From the NCBI GenBank assembly GCA_038228695.1, contig JBBRPA010000047.1:1-27775 (forward strand): DNA of 27,775 nt. The letters run 5' to 3'. The DNA is from DASVRZ01 sp038228695. GTDB taxonomy: Bacteria; Verrucomicrobiota; Verrucomicrobiia; Chthoniobacterales; DASVRZ01. A program made the position numbers and the translations under genes. Below the pieces are notes generated by a model. It was not told where the DNA came from, ran no database searches, and saw only the letters and a list, made by a program, of their open reading frames with translations. Positions 15,225 through 22,957 of the stretch are shown here, piece by piece. Within the stretch, counting starts at the first letter, position 1. Each line of letters begins with the position of its first letter.

Positions 15225-17393
15225 TTATTTTTCCTTGGAATCGATGACGGCCGCCAGCACTTGGGCGGGCACCTGCTCGAAGTGCGAGGGCTCCATGGAA
15301 TAGGATGAGCGACCTTTGGAAAGCGAACGAATTGCGGTGGCGTAACCGAACATCTCAGCTAGCGGCACGGTAGCGTTGATGATGCTAAGATTAGCCTTGC
15401 TCTCGATGCTAACAATCTGGCCACGACGACGGTTGAGATCGCCCATGATATCGCCTTGGAACTCGTCAGGAGTGCTGTTCTCGACCTTCATGATTGGCTC
15501 GAGCAACACCGAAGCGGCATTCTTGAAAGCGTCTTTCATCGCGAAAATGGCAGCCAGTTTGAAAGCCATTTCGTTGGAGTCAACATCGTGGTAGCTACCG
15601 AAAACGATATCCACTTCAACGTCGATGACGGGGTAACCGCCGATGATGCCATTGAGAACGGATTCTTCGATGCCTTTTTTGGTCGGGGCAATGTATTCCT
15701 TAGGAATGGAACCGCCGACGACTTTGTTCTCGATGACGAGACCTTTGCCGCGTTCGCCTGGGCGAACATCGACTTCGACGTGGCCGTATTGACCACGACC
15801 GCCAGATTGCTTGATTAACTTGCCAACGCCATGAGCTTTCTTGGTGATGGTTTCGCGGTAAGCGATCTGTGGTTTGCCTGAGTTAGCTTCGACTTTAAAT
15901 TCACGCAACATCCGGTCGCGAATAATCTCCAAATGCAACTCGCCCATGCCGGCAATAATTGTTTGGCCCGTGTCTTCGTTGGTGAAGACTTTGAAAGTGG
16001 GATCTTCCTCAGACAAACGCTGGAGTGCGTTGCCCATTTTTTCCTGATCGACCTTGGTCTTTGGCTCAATAGCCATCGAGATAACCGGGTCTGGGAAAGT
16101 TGGTGGCTCGAGCAGGATCGGATAGTCCTCGTCGCAAAGCGTATCGCCGGTGGTAATATTTTTAATTCCAACGATTGCGGCAATGTCGCCTGAGTAACAA
16201 ACATCGATGTCTTCGCGCTTGTCGGCTTGAATTTGAATCAGACGACTAATGCGTTCGCGTTTGTTAGTACGGGGGTTGTAAACCGTATCGCCTTTAGCGA
16301 GTTTGCCGCTGTAAACACGGAAGAAAACGAGCTTGCCGACAAACGGATCACTCCAAAGCTTGAAGGCGAGGGAGCAGAACTTACCGAAATCGCTCGTGGG
16401 AGCTTCCATCGGAGTCAGATCGTCTGGATTGAGACCCTTGGTCGCTTCGATATCAACCGGACTTGGAAGGTAATCAACGACCGCATCGACGAGAAATTGA
16501 ACGCCTTTATTTTTGAAAGCGGACCCGCCAACAACGGGCACAAATTTATTCGCAATCGTTTGGCGGCGAATCGCAGCCTTTAACATCTGGATGGTGATTG
16601 GCTGTTCTTCGAGAAAAGCCATCCCGATTTCATCATCGAGATCGGACATCGCGGTCACGAGATCGGCATAAGCTTTGTCCACCATTTCCGTGAACTCGGC
16701 CGGAATCTCTTCGATCAAATACTTCGATCCGGTCGCGTCGTCGTCAACATAGATGACAGCTTTCTTATTGATCACGTCGAACTGACCCTTGAGATAATCT
16801 TCGCGACCGTAAGGAATCAAGACGGGCCAGGCGTTCGCGCCGAGCTTGGTGCGCATATCGTTAATGGCGTTATCAAAATTCGCACCGGTGCGGTCCATCT
16901 TGTTGACGAAGGCGATGCGCGGAACGTTGTATTTGGTAGCCTGACGCCAAACGGTTTCGGATTGAGGTTGGACGCCCGCAACTCCACAGAAAACGGCGAT
17001 AGCACCATCCAAAACACGCAGAGAACGTTCAACTTCCGCCGTAAAATCCACGTGGCCGGGAGTATCGATGATATTTACGCGCTGCTTGATGCCATCGAAC
17101 ATCTTGTAAACACCTTCTTCTTTTTTCTGCAACCAAGAACAAGTTGTCGCTGCGGAAGTAATCGTGATGCCGCGTTCGCGCTCCTGCTCCATCCAGTCAG
17201 TCGCGGTATTGCCTTCATGCACCTCGCCGATCTTGTGGATCATGCCAGTGTAGAAAAGGATGCGCTCCGTCAGAGTGGTCTTGCCGGCATCGATGTGCGC
17301 AGCAATCCCGATGTTTCGAGTGCGCTCCAAAGGGAAAGCACGATCCGGAGAATTCGGATTCGAAGAAGTGGGTTTCTCGAGCGTGGCGGACAT
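15225..17393 (-). CDS. fusA: Elongation factor G
   Basis: EF-G is the GTPase that drives translocation and, with RRF, ribosome recycling. The 722-residue product has G-domain motifs AHIDAGKTT (32-40), RGIT (74-77), DTPGH (110-114) and NKMD (164-167), followed by domains II-V with the domain IV start GKPQIAYRETI and the C-terminal RSLSKGRSSYSMEPSHFEQVP. The first 20 or so residues before LERTRNIGI are an unconserved extra stretch. It lies six bases after rpsG, in the str operon order. Confidence 0.98.
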   Translation of the reverse strand: MSATLEKPTSSNPNSPDRAFPLERTRNIGIAAHIDAGKTTLTERILFYTGMIHKIGEVHEGNTATDWMEQERERGITITSAATTCSWLQKKEEGVYKMFDGIKQRVNIIDTPGHVDFTAEVERSLRVLDGAIAVFCGVAGVQPQSETVWRQATKYNVPRIAFVNKMDRTGANFDNAINDMRTKLGANAWPVLIPYGREDYLKGQFDVINKKAVIYVDDDATGSKYLIEEIPAEFTEMVDKAYADLVTAMSDLDDEIGMAFLEEQPITIQMLKAAIRRQTIANKFVPVVGGSAFKNKGVQFLVDAVVDYLPSPVDIEATKGLNPDDLTPMEAPTSDFGKFCSLAFKLWSDPFVGKLVFFRVYSGKLAKGDTVYNPRTNKRERISRLIQIQADKREDIDVCYSGDIAAIVGIKNITTGDTLCDEDYPILLEPPTFPDPVISMAIEPKTKVDQEKMGNALQRLSEEDPTFKVFTNEDTGQTIIAGMGELHLEIIRDRMLREFKVEANSGKPQIAYRETITKKAHGVGKLIKQSGGRGQYGHVEVDVRPGERGKGLVIENKVVGGSIPKEYIAPTKKGIEESVLNGIIGGYPVIDVEVDIVFGSYHDVDSNEMAFKLAAIFAMKDAFKNAASVLLEPIMKVENSTPDEFQGDIMGDLNRRRGQIVSIESKANLSIINATVPLAEMFGYATAIRSLSKGRSSYSMEPSHFEQVPAQVLAAVIDSKEK

Positions 17394-17399
17394 GGCAGA

Positions 17400-17873
17400 T
17401 TAAAAGCGGAAATGAGCGAAAGCGCGATTGGCTTGCGCCATCTTATGGGTGTCGTCGCGTTTCTTGATCGCGTTGCCCTGACCAGCGGCAGCATCTTTCA
17501 ATTCACTGGAAAGCGCATCGACCATCGGGACTCCACGGCGTTTCTGAGCAAAACCAACGATCCAGCGCATCGCCAAAGCAACTTGACGGGCCTGAGGAAC
17601 TTCCATGGGAACCTGATAGGTTGCACCACCAACCCGACGAGACTTGACTTCGAGGCGTGGTTTAACGTTTTCGAGGGCCTTGTGAAGAGTTTCAAGAGGA
17701 TCAACAATGTCCGAACCTTCGCGGCTCTTGTCGATCGCACCATAGACAATGCGTTCAGCGGTCGATTTCTTACCACCGGTCATGATCGTGCTGATCAGGG
17801 CGGCGACTTCAGAAGAACCATAACGGCCATCTGCTTTGACTTCTTTGTGAATGGTTTTGCGGCGGCGGGACAT
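17400..17873 (-). CDS. rpsG: 30S ribosomal protein S7
   Basis: S7 nucleates assembly of the 30S head and lines the E site. The 157-residue product starts MSRRRKTIHKEVKADGRYG, has MTGGKKSTAERIVYGAID, VGGATYQVPMEV and the usual RRGVPMVDALSSELKDAAAG, KKRDDTHKMAQANRAFAHFRF end. Length matches the family (about 156). It lies 36 bases after rpsL. Confidence 0.97.
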   Translation of the reverse strand: MSRRRKTIHKEVKADGRYGSSEVAALISTIMTGGKKSTAERIVYGAIDKSREGSDIVDPLETLHKALENVKPRLEVKSRRVGGATYQVPMEVPQARQVALAMRWIVGFAQKRRGVPMVDALSSELKDAAAGQGNAIKKRDDTHKMAQANRAFAHFRF

Positions 17874-17909
17874 GTTTAGAAAGGTGAAAGTGGTTGTTTC
17901 GCGCTCAAA

Positions 17910-18320
17910 TTATTTCTTACCTTTGCCCTTGGTGGCTTCGGGTTGGCCCGGCTTCGGACGTTTTGCACCGTATTTCGAGCGACTGCGGCGGCGACCGTCA
18001 ACCCCGAGGGCATCCAGCGTGCCGCGAACAATATGGTAACGAACACCCGGCAAATCCTTCACCTTGCCACCGCGAACGAGCACAATCGAGTGCTCCTGCA
18101 AATTGTGCCCCTCGCCCGGAATGTAGGCGATGACTTCCTGACCGTTGGTGAGGCGAACTTTAGCAACCTTGCGAAGCGCGGAGTTTGGCTTTTTCGGAGT
18201 GCGGGTCATCACTTGAACGCAAACACCACGACGCTGCGGGCAATTCACAAGAGCGGGTGATTTGGACTTCACCGTAACCTTGGAACGGCCTTTTCTTACG
18301 AGCTGATTGATCGTTGGCAT
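17910..18320 (-). CDS. rpsL: 30S ribosomal protein S12
   Basis: S12 is the decoding-centre protein. The 136-residue product starts MPTINQLVRKGR and contains TPKKPNSALRKVAKVRL and GGKVKDLPGVRYHIVRGTLD. The lysines that are replaced in streptomycin-resistant mutants of other bacteria are wild type here (PKKPNSA, KDLPG). The C-terminus has about 12 extra residues with Lys, Gly and Pro. It is the first gene of the supercluster; no Shine-Dalgarno sequence precedes it. Confidence 0.97.
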   Translation of the reverse strand: MPTINQLVRKGRSKVTVKSKSPALVNCPQRRGVCVQVMTRTPKKPNSALRKVAKVRLTNGQEVIAYIPGEGHNLQEHSIVLVRGGKVKDLPGVRYHIVRGTLDALGVDGRRRSRSKYGAKRPKPGQPEATKGKGKK

Positions 18321-18441
18321 CTGTAAATGGGTTCTTGTTAGTGGCTAAATTTGAGTGTTAGAAATTGTCTCCAGCGTTGGAATCCAGAGACAAAAACACC
18401 GCCTTGGCAGGTGAAAATTTCTTTGCCCACCAAGCGCGGGG
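18321..18441 (-). promoter_or_regulatory. Leader of the ribosomal supercluster with attenuator-like hairpin
   Basis: The predicted transcript leader is about 120 bases long. On the minus strand CACC-T-GC pairs with GC-GGTG around a CAAG loop (18413-18397) and is followed by TTTTTG, which resembles a short intrinsic terminator. Downstream, TGTCTC and GAGACA can form a second hairpin. Together they could be an attenuator, but the stem is short with a bulge. Confidence 0.35.
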
Positions 18442-18447
18442 GCCGAA

Positions 18448-18475
18448 ATAATAAGTGCAAAGGCAAAGTGCGCAA
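18448..18475 (-). promoter_or_regulatory. Promoter candidate for the ribosomal supercluster
   Basis: On the minus strand TTGCGC (18475-18470) and TATTAT (18453-18448) are 16 bases apart, a good fit to a housekeeping sigma promoter. The start of transcription would be near 18441. It lies in the divergent region between rpsL and tatA, where a strong promoter is required for the ribosomal genes. Confidence 0.55.
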
Positions 18476-18645
18476 GTGGATTTTGTGGAAAAACGCGAAA
18501 ACTTTTCAGTTATTTTGAAGATTCTCCTCAACAATCCGCCGATCGAGGGTTCTGCCCCCTCCAAACCTCCGCAGATCTAGAATCCAAATACCTCTCTTCT
18601 TACGCATCAGCCTTTGAGAAATCGCTCTTTCAAACTCCCATTCCC
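18476..18645. other. Divergent intergenic region upstream of tatA
   Basis: This is the tatA side of the 325-base gap between rpsL and tatA. I see an AT-rich stretch at 18481-18530 that could help the rpsL promoter as an UP-like element, and a TAGAAT word at 18578-18583 that might be a -10 for tatA, but no convincing -35 at the right distance. No gene is supported. Confidence 0.4.
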
Positions 18646-18897
18646 ATGATAACCTCCCACATGCACTCATTACTCGCCCTCTCTGCGCCCGGTTGGCCGG
18701 AAATCATGCTGATCATGTTTTTTGTTCTGATTTTCTTCGGGGCCAAAAAACTACCTGAACTGGCCCGCGGGCTCGGTCAGAGCTTGCACGAATTCAAGAA
18801 AGCCAAAGACGAGTTCCAGCGTGAACTGCACCGCTCCCCCGACGAAATCGCCGCCCAAGAGGCCAAGGAAAAGGAAACCGCCGGCAAGCCCTCCTAA
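18646..18897 (+). CDS. tatA: Sec-independent translocase subunit, TatA/E family
   Basis: TatA oligomers form the pore of the twin-arginine pathway for folded proteins. The 83-residue product has one N-terminal membrane helix (PGWPEIMLIMFFVLIFFG), then the hallmark FGAKKLPELARGLGQSLHEFKKAKDEF amphipathic region shortened by the hinge, and a charged tail with Glu and Lys. A second in-frame ATG at 18661 would drop five residues; either start keeps the helix. It diverges from rpsL and is followed by a terminator. No tatB or tatC is present nearby. Confidence 0.93.
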   Translation: MITSHMHSLLALSAPGWPEIMLIMFFVLIFFGAKKLPELARGLGQSLHEFKKAKDEFQRELHRSPDEIAAQEAKEKETAGKPS

Positions 18898-18933
18898 GCC
18901 CCTCCCAGAATCACCCAGCCCTTTCCCCGCTAG

Positions 18934-18968
18934 AAAAGCCCGTATTAAGCCACGGGCTTTTTTCTTTT
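18934..18968 (+). terminator. Rho-independent terminator after tatA
   Basis: AAAAGCCCGT (18934-18943) pairs perfectly with ACGGGCTTTT (18952-18961) around an eight-base loop, and the T-run continues as TTTTTTCTTTT. The next gene starts at 18973, only four bases after this run. Confidence 0.88.
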
Positions 18969-18972
18969 AACT

Positions 18973-19875
18973 ATGAGCCGCATTGCCCTTTTTCTTCTAT
19001 TCGTCCTCTGTTTCCTCCCCGTTGCCTTCGCAGAACCTCCGAAAGAGGTCAAACTGATGGCCTACAATTTGGAAAATTACGTCCGCATGGAGCGTTCTAT
19101 CCCCGGCAAAGGCAAAGTCGCGAACGCCCCGAAGCCGGAAGATTCGATCCGGGCTCTCGTCTCCATCATCGTCGCCGAAAAGCCCGACATCCTCGGCCTC
19201 TGCGAGATGGGCGCGCCCGCTGAGTTTAAGGATTTGCTCGATCGCCTGAGAAAAGTTGGTCTCGACTACCCCTACACAGAGCACGTTCAGGCTCTGGATC
19301 TGGAGCGGCATGTGGCTCTGGCTAGCCGTTTCCCGATTTCTGTTCGCAATTCACAAACCAATCTCTCCTTCGATCTCAGCGGGAAGAAACAATATTACAA
19401 ACGCGGTATCCTCGATGTGATCATCCAAGTGACCGACAGTTATCAACTCCATCTCCTCGGCACCCACCTGAAAAGCAAACGCGACGTCCCCGAGGATCAA
19501 GCACTCGTTCGCCGTTCTGAAGCCCACATTTTGCGGCAACACGTCCTAGGTGTTCTGAAAAAAACCCCAGACACCAAGCTGGTCGTTTATGGCGACCTAA
19601 ACGATACGATCAACGAACCGCCGATCCGCGAAATCATGGGCAGCAAGAAAAACCCCGATTATCTCTCCCCAGTTTATCTTGCCGACAAAAACGGGGAGAA
19701 ATGGACCCACTTTTGGGACATCGCCGATATCTATTCCCGCATCGACTACGTTCTTCTCAATCGCGCGGCGCTGAAAAATCTCGATCGCGAGAAAACCCAC
19801 ATCCCCTCCCCCGAGAACTGGAAGCTAGCGAGCGATCACCGGCCGCTCGTCGTCGTTCTCAAGGTGAATCCCTAG
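18973..19875 (+). CDS. Secreted endonuclease/exonuclease/phosphatase family protein
   Basis: The 300-residue product has a clear signal peptide (hydrophobic residues 4-18, site AFA-E at about 20), then the metal-dependent EEP fold: YNLENY (31-36), E78 in LGLCEMG, GTHLKS (163-168), GDLND (207-211), SRIDYVL (255-261) and the catalytic SDHRPL (287-292). All core residues for a Mg-dependent phosphodiesterase are present. Substrate cannot be told: secreted nuclease, sphingomyelinase-like or other phosphoesterase. The ATG follows the tatA terminator by only four bases, so its own promoter must lie inside or before the terminator, or expression depends on read-through. Confidence 0.9.
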   Translation: MSRIALFLLFVLCFLPVAFAEPPKEVKLMAYNLENYVRMERSIPGKGKVANAPKPEDSIRALVSIIVAEKPDILGLCEMGAPAEFKDLLDRLRKVGLDYPYTEHVQALDLERHVALASRFPISVRNSQTNLSFDLSGKKQYYKRGILDVIIQVTDSYQLHLLGTHLKSKRDVPEDQALVRRSEAHILRQHVLGVLKKTPDTKLVVYGDLNDTINEPPIREIMGSKKNPDYLSPVYLADKNGEKWTHFWDIADIYSRIDYVLLNRAALKNLDREKTHIPSPENWKLASDHRPLVVVLKVNP

Positions 19876-19985
19876 ATTTTCCGCCTCATAAAAAGCGCAA
19901 CCTGCCGCAGCCAGCGGAGCGATTGCAAAAATGGCGCGATTTCCCCTTTCCCGCAGCCCATTTCCCCTGTATTTCCCTTGGCCAT

Positions 19986-21095
19986 ATGCACGATCCCCGC
20001 TTTGCGCGACTTGCCGAGATTCTGGTCAAACATTCTACCCGTCTGCTGCCCGGCGAGAAGGTGCTCATCGACGCCTTCGACATTCCCGAAGACATGCTCA
20101 TTGCCCTCGTCCGAGCAGTGCGGGACGCCGGAGCGGTGCCTTTTGTGCAAATCAACCGCGCGGCAGTGACCCGCGAACTGATGCGCGGCGCGATCGAGGC
20201 CCAATACGAGATTCTTTCCCAACTTGAACTGGCTCGGATGCGGAAAATGGACGCTTACATCGCCCTCCGCGGCAGCCACAACATCAACGAACTCTCCGAC
20301 GTCCCCGGCGACCGGATGAAACTCGCGATGCGCCTGCTCAAACCGGTCCTCGATCATCGCGTGCAAAAAACCAAATGGTGCGTCCTGCGCTGGCCCACCT
20401 CCGCAATGGCCCAGCAAGCCAGCATGAGCACCGAGGCGTTTGAGGATTTTTACTTCCGCGTCTGCACTCTGGACTACGGCAAAATGGCACCCGGCATGGC
20501 CTCGCTCCAGGCCTTGATGAACCGGACCGATGAAGTGCGGATAAAAGGCCCAAAGACAGACCTTCAATTCAGCATTAAAGGCATCGGCGCCATCGTTTGC
20601 GGAGGCACCCATAACATCCCCGACGGCGAGGTTTTTTCCTGTCCAGTCCGCGACTCGGTCAAGGGGCACGTCCACTTCAACGCGCCCACCGTTTACCAAG
20701 GCGGCGCGTTCGACGACATCCGACTTGAGTTTTCCAAGGGAAAAATCGTTAACGCCACCGGCAACAACCCCGTCAAAATCAACCAAATCCTCGATTCCGA
20801 CGACGGCGGACGTTACATCGGCGAATTTTCCCTCGCCTTCAATCCGCACATCCTCGAACCGATGCGCGACATCCTCTTCGACGAAAAAATCAGCGGCTCC
20901 TTCCATTTCACCCCCGGCCAAGCCTACGAACAAGCCGACAACGGCAACCGCTCCCAAGTCCACTGGGATCTCGTCAACATCCAGCGCGCAGACTACGGCG
21001 GGGGCGAAATCTGGTTCGACGGCAAATTGATCCGCAAAGACGGGATTTTCGTCGAACCCAGCCTCCTCGCGTTGAACCCGGAAAATCTGGCGTGA
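19986..21095 (+). CDS. M29-family metallo-aminopeptidase
   Basis: This is a cytoplasmic aminopeptidase of family M29 (AmpS/AmpT type), which removes N-terminal residues from peptides. The 369-residue product carries the expected dinuclear metal ligands: E215 (DGEVFSCP), E280 (GEFSLAFN), H307 (FHFTPGQAY), and H326 and D328 (VHWDLV). Tyr314 fits the catalytic tyrosine. The open frame runs 285 bases further upstream into the preceding gene, but the family N-terminus (MHDPRFARLAEILVKHS) sets the start at 19986. The stop overlaps the next gene by four bases. Confidence 0.92.
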   Translation: MHDPRFARLAEILVKHSTRLLPGEKVLIDAFDIPEDMLIALVRAVRDAGAVPFVQINRAAVTRELMRGAIEAQYEILSQLELARMRKMDAYIALRGSHNINELSDVPGDRMKLAMRLLKPVLDHRVQKTKWCVLRWPTSAMAQQASMSTEAFEDFYFRVCTLDYGKMAPGMASLQALMNRTDEVRIKGPKTDLQFSIKGIGAIVCGGTHNIPDGEVFSCPVRDSVKGHVHFNAPTVYQGGAFDDIRLEFSKGKIVNATGNNPVKINQILDSDDGGRYIGEFSLAFNPHILEPMRDILFDEKISGSFHFTPGQAYEQADNGNRSQVHWDLVNIQRADYGGGEIWFDGKLIRKDGIFVEPSLLALNPENLA

Positions 21096-22342
21096 AACGC
21101 TTCCTCGCGGCGCTTTTCCTAGCGATCAGCGCTTTTTCAGCCCAGACGGCACCGATCGGCATTGTCCTTGTCATCGCCGACGGCACTTCTCTCGAACTCC
21201 TCACCGCCACGCGGGTCTATCACGGCGGCGTCTCTTCCCGGTTGAACCTCGATTCCCTGCCCCGTTCTGCGTTCGTCAGCACCTATTCCTATGACAGTAT
21301 GGTCACCGACTCCGGGGCTGCCGCTACCGCCCTCGCCCGCGGCTTCAAGACGCTCAACCGCGCCGTCGGCGCACCACCCCCCGGCCAACCCTCCGTCCCC
21401 AGCATTCTCGAACTTGCCAAAAAAGCTGGCTGGGCCACCGGCGTTATCACCGACGACACCGTCACCGGTGGCACCCCCGCGCCATTCATCGTCGAGCACG
21501 ATCACCGCGAGGAAGAATACCTCGTTGCCAAGCTGGAAGCGGAGAACCTCGGCAAAAACTGCGATTTTCTCCTCGGCGGCGGCTCGGAATTTTTCCAAGG
21601 CCCAGCCCCGGCCGATCCGAAGGTAGCGATCCTTTTCACCGAAACGACGAAAATTCTTGCCCAATCCGACGTCCGGGTTTTCGACCGCTGGGAAAAATGG
21701 ACTGCCGCCCCTCCCTCCGACCTTTCGCGCCCCATCCTCGGCATTTTTGCCCTGAACAAACTCGATTTTATCGCTGACGGTGATCGCCAACCGCACCTCG
21801 AAGACATGGTTGCCGAGGGCCTTCGCCTCCTCCAAGGCTCCGGAAAAAACTGGCTCCTCGTCGCCGAGGCGGGCCTCCCCGACAAAGCCTGCCACTTTAA
21901 CAACGCCAAACGCGCCCTCGAAGAAGTCCTCGTGCTCGACCGCACCATCGCCCTTCTCCGCGAAAAAATTGGCCCCAACGTGCTCCTCCTCGTCACCACC
22001 GATCACAACAACGGCGGCCTCACCCTCAACCCCGGCCAACCCGTTCAAGCCCGGGGCGACGCTCTCCTCAAAGCCAGCCCGATTACGAAACTGCCCGTCA
22101 TCACCTTCGCCACCGGCCCCGGCGGCGTGATCGACGGCGCTCAGGTCACCCCGCCCGATCCGAACACCGATTGGACACGCCCCGACGCCGTCTCCCCCGC
22201 GCTCCTTAAAACCGGAAGTGCCTTCCACAGCGGTGGCGACGTCTGGCTCCTCGGAGAAGGCCCTGGCAGTGAAGCCGTCCACGGTTTCCTCGACAACACC
22301 GATATCTACAAAATAATCGCCAAAACGATCGGCGGAACTTAG
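21092..22342 (+). CDS. Exported alkaline phosphatase
   Basis: This belongs to the PhoA-type alkaline phosphatases, which hydrolyse phosphomonoesters outside the cytoplasm. The 416-residue product has a signal peptide (1-19, FSAQTA), metal ligand D30 (IADGTS), nucleophile S74 in TDSGAAATALARG, E259, D264 and H268 (VAEAGLPDKACH), D304-H305 (TTDHNNGG) and H379 (FHSGGDV), so the two-zinc, one-magnesium site looks complete. The start codon is GTG, overlapping the aminopeptidase stop as GTGA, which suggests coupling. No Pho box was recognised. It converges with the small membrane gene that follows. Confidence 0.93.
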   Translation: MKRFLAALFLAISAFSAQTAPIGIVLVIADGTSLELLTATRVYHGGVSSRLNLDSLPRSAFVSTYSYDSMVTDSGAAATALARGFKTLNRAVGAPPPGQPSVPSILELAKKAGWATGVITDDTVTGGTPAPFIVEHDHREEEYLVAKLEAENLGKNCDFLLGGGSEFFQGPAPADPKVAILFTETTKILAQSDVRVFDRWEKWTAAPPSDLSRPILGIFALNKLDFIADGDRQPHLEDMVAEGLRLLQGSGKNWLLVAEAGLPDKACHFNNAKRALEEVLVLDRTIALLREKIGPNVLLLVTTDHNNGGLTLNPGQPVQARGDALLKASPITKLPVITFATGPGGVIDGAQVTPPDPNTDWTRPDAVSPALLKTGSAFHSGGDVWLLGEGPGSEAVHGFLDNTDIYKIIAKTIGGT

Positions 22343-22361
22343 CGCCCCAGACCGAACAGTC

Positions 22362-22754
22362 CTACCCTCCAGTTCTCGTCGGCGTTACGATTTGGAAAAT
22401 GCCGAAAGCGAAAAGTGCTCCAACGATCGTCGCCCCGATATCGTGTGGATCAAAAACAAGCCGCACGCTACCTCGCTGAACGAATTCCCAGAGGATAAGG
22501 GCGGTCGCCGAGAGGAGATCGGCAGAGATGAACCAGCGTTTTGCGTCAGACCCGGGCTGGGCCTTCTTTTGATCGACCCAGACCGAAATGACGAAAAACG
22601 GAATGGCGATGGCGGCCAAGAAATTAGGCAGCACGCCCCGCAGGTAAGCGAAAAGAGGCGCCAAGTGACCTAAATGATTTCGCGTCCAATGCGTCAGGCT
22701 TAGTAGTGCCAGGGCCGTGATCAGGACTAAACTGTAACGTGTCGCTAGCTTCAT
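22362..22754 (-). CDS. Small integral membrane protein, VanZ-like layout
   Basis: I do not recognise it with certainty. The 130-residue product (from MKLATRYS) has about four hydrophobic segments (near 6-22, 43-61, 73-92 and 105-122) and the phrase FDPHDIGATIVGALFAFG in the last one, which resembles the D-x2-D-x2-A-N/T-x2-G pattern of small VanZ-like membrane proteins. The open frame extends 38 codons upstream, but these lack family character; the chosen ATG begins the first membrane helix and has AGAGGA some 13 bases before. It converges with the phosphatase gene 19 bases away. Confidence 0.6.
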   Translation of the reverse strand: MKLATRYSLVLITALALLSLTHWTRNHLGHLAPLFAYLRGVLPNFLAAIAIPFFVISVWVDQKKAQPGSDAKRWFISADLLSATALILWEFVQRGSVRLVFDPHDIGATIVGALFAFGIFQIVTPTRTGG

Positions 22755-22957
22755 TGGGTTAACTTTTCCTCTGGCGCAAACGGACTTTTCACTAGGGAAG
22801 CGCCGATTAAAAGCTGAATGTGGTGAAGATGTGTGTGGCAGGGATTTTTTGGGAAAATCGAAGCCCAAGGAATATCATAAATGCAGCCCTTGGTCTGGGA
22901 TCAGGTCAAAATTGACTGCCGCACGGGTATTCCAAAGATTTTGGGGCGTTTTTCCAC
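22755..22957. other. Non-coding stretch between the membrane gene and the IS remnant
   Basis: This 203-base stretch should hold the promoter of the membrane gene (minus strand) and the end of the IS remnant. I could not find a terminal inverted repeat or target duplication that defines the IS boundary. No gene is supported. Confidence 0.4.

Noticed and set aside
19701..19985. 95-codon upstream extension of the aminopeptidase frame
   Set aside because: It overlaps the end of the secreted hydrolase gene in another frame and is low-complexity basic sequence; family homology starts at 19986.
21137..22282. 381-codon minus-strand frame opposite the alkaline phosphatase, and a similar 363-codon frame opposite the aminopeptidase (19872-20963)
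   Set aside because: Both mirror GC-rich codon structure of the plus-strand genes and show no motifs of their own.
22870..22957. Terminal inverted repeat for the IS5 remnant near TCAAAATTGA
   Set aside because: The matching end is missing at the other side, so no inverted repeat or target duplication can be shown.
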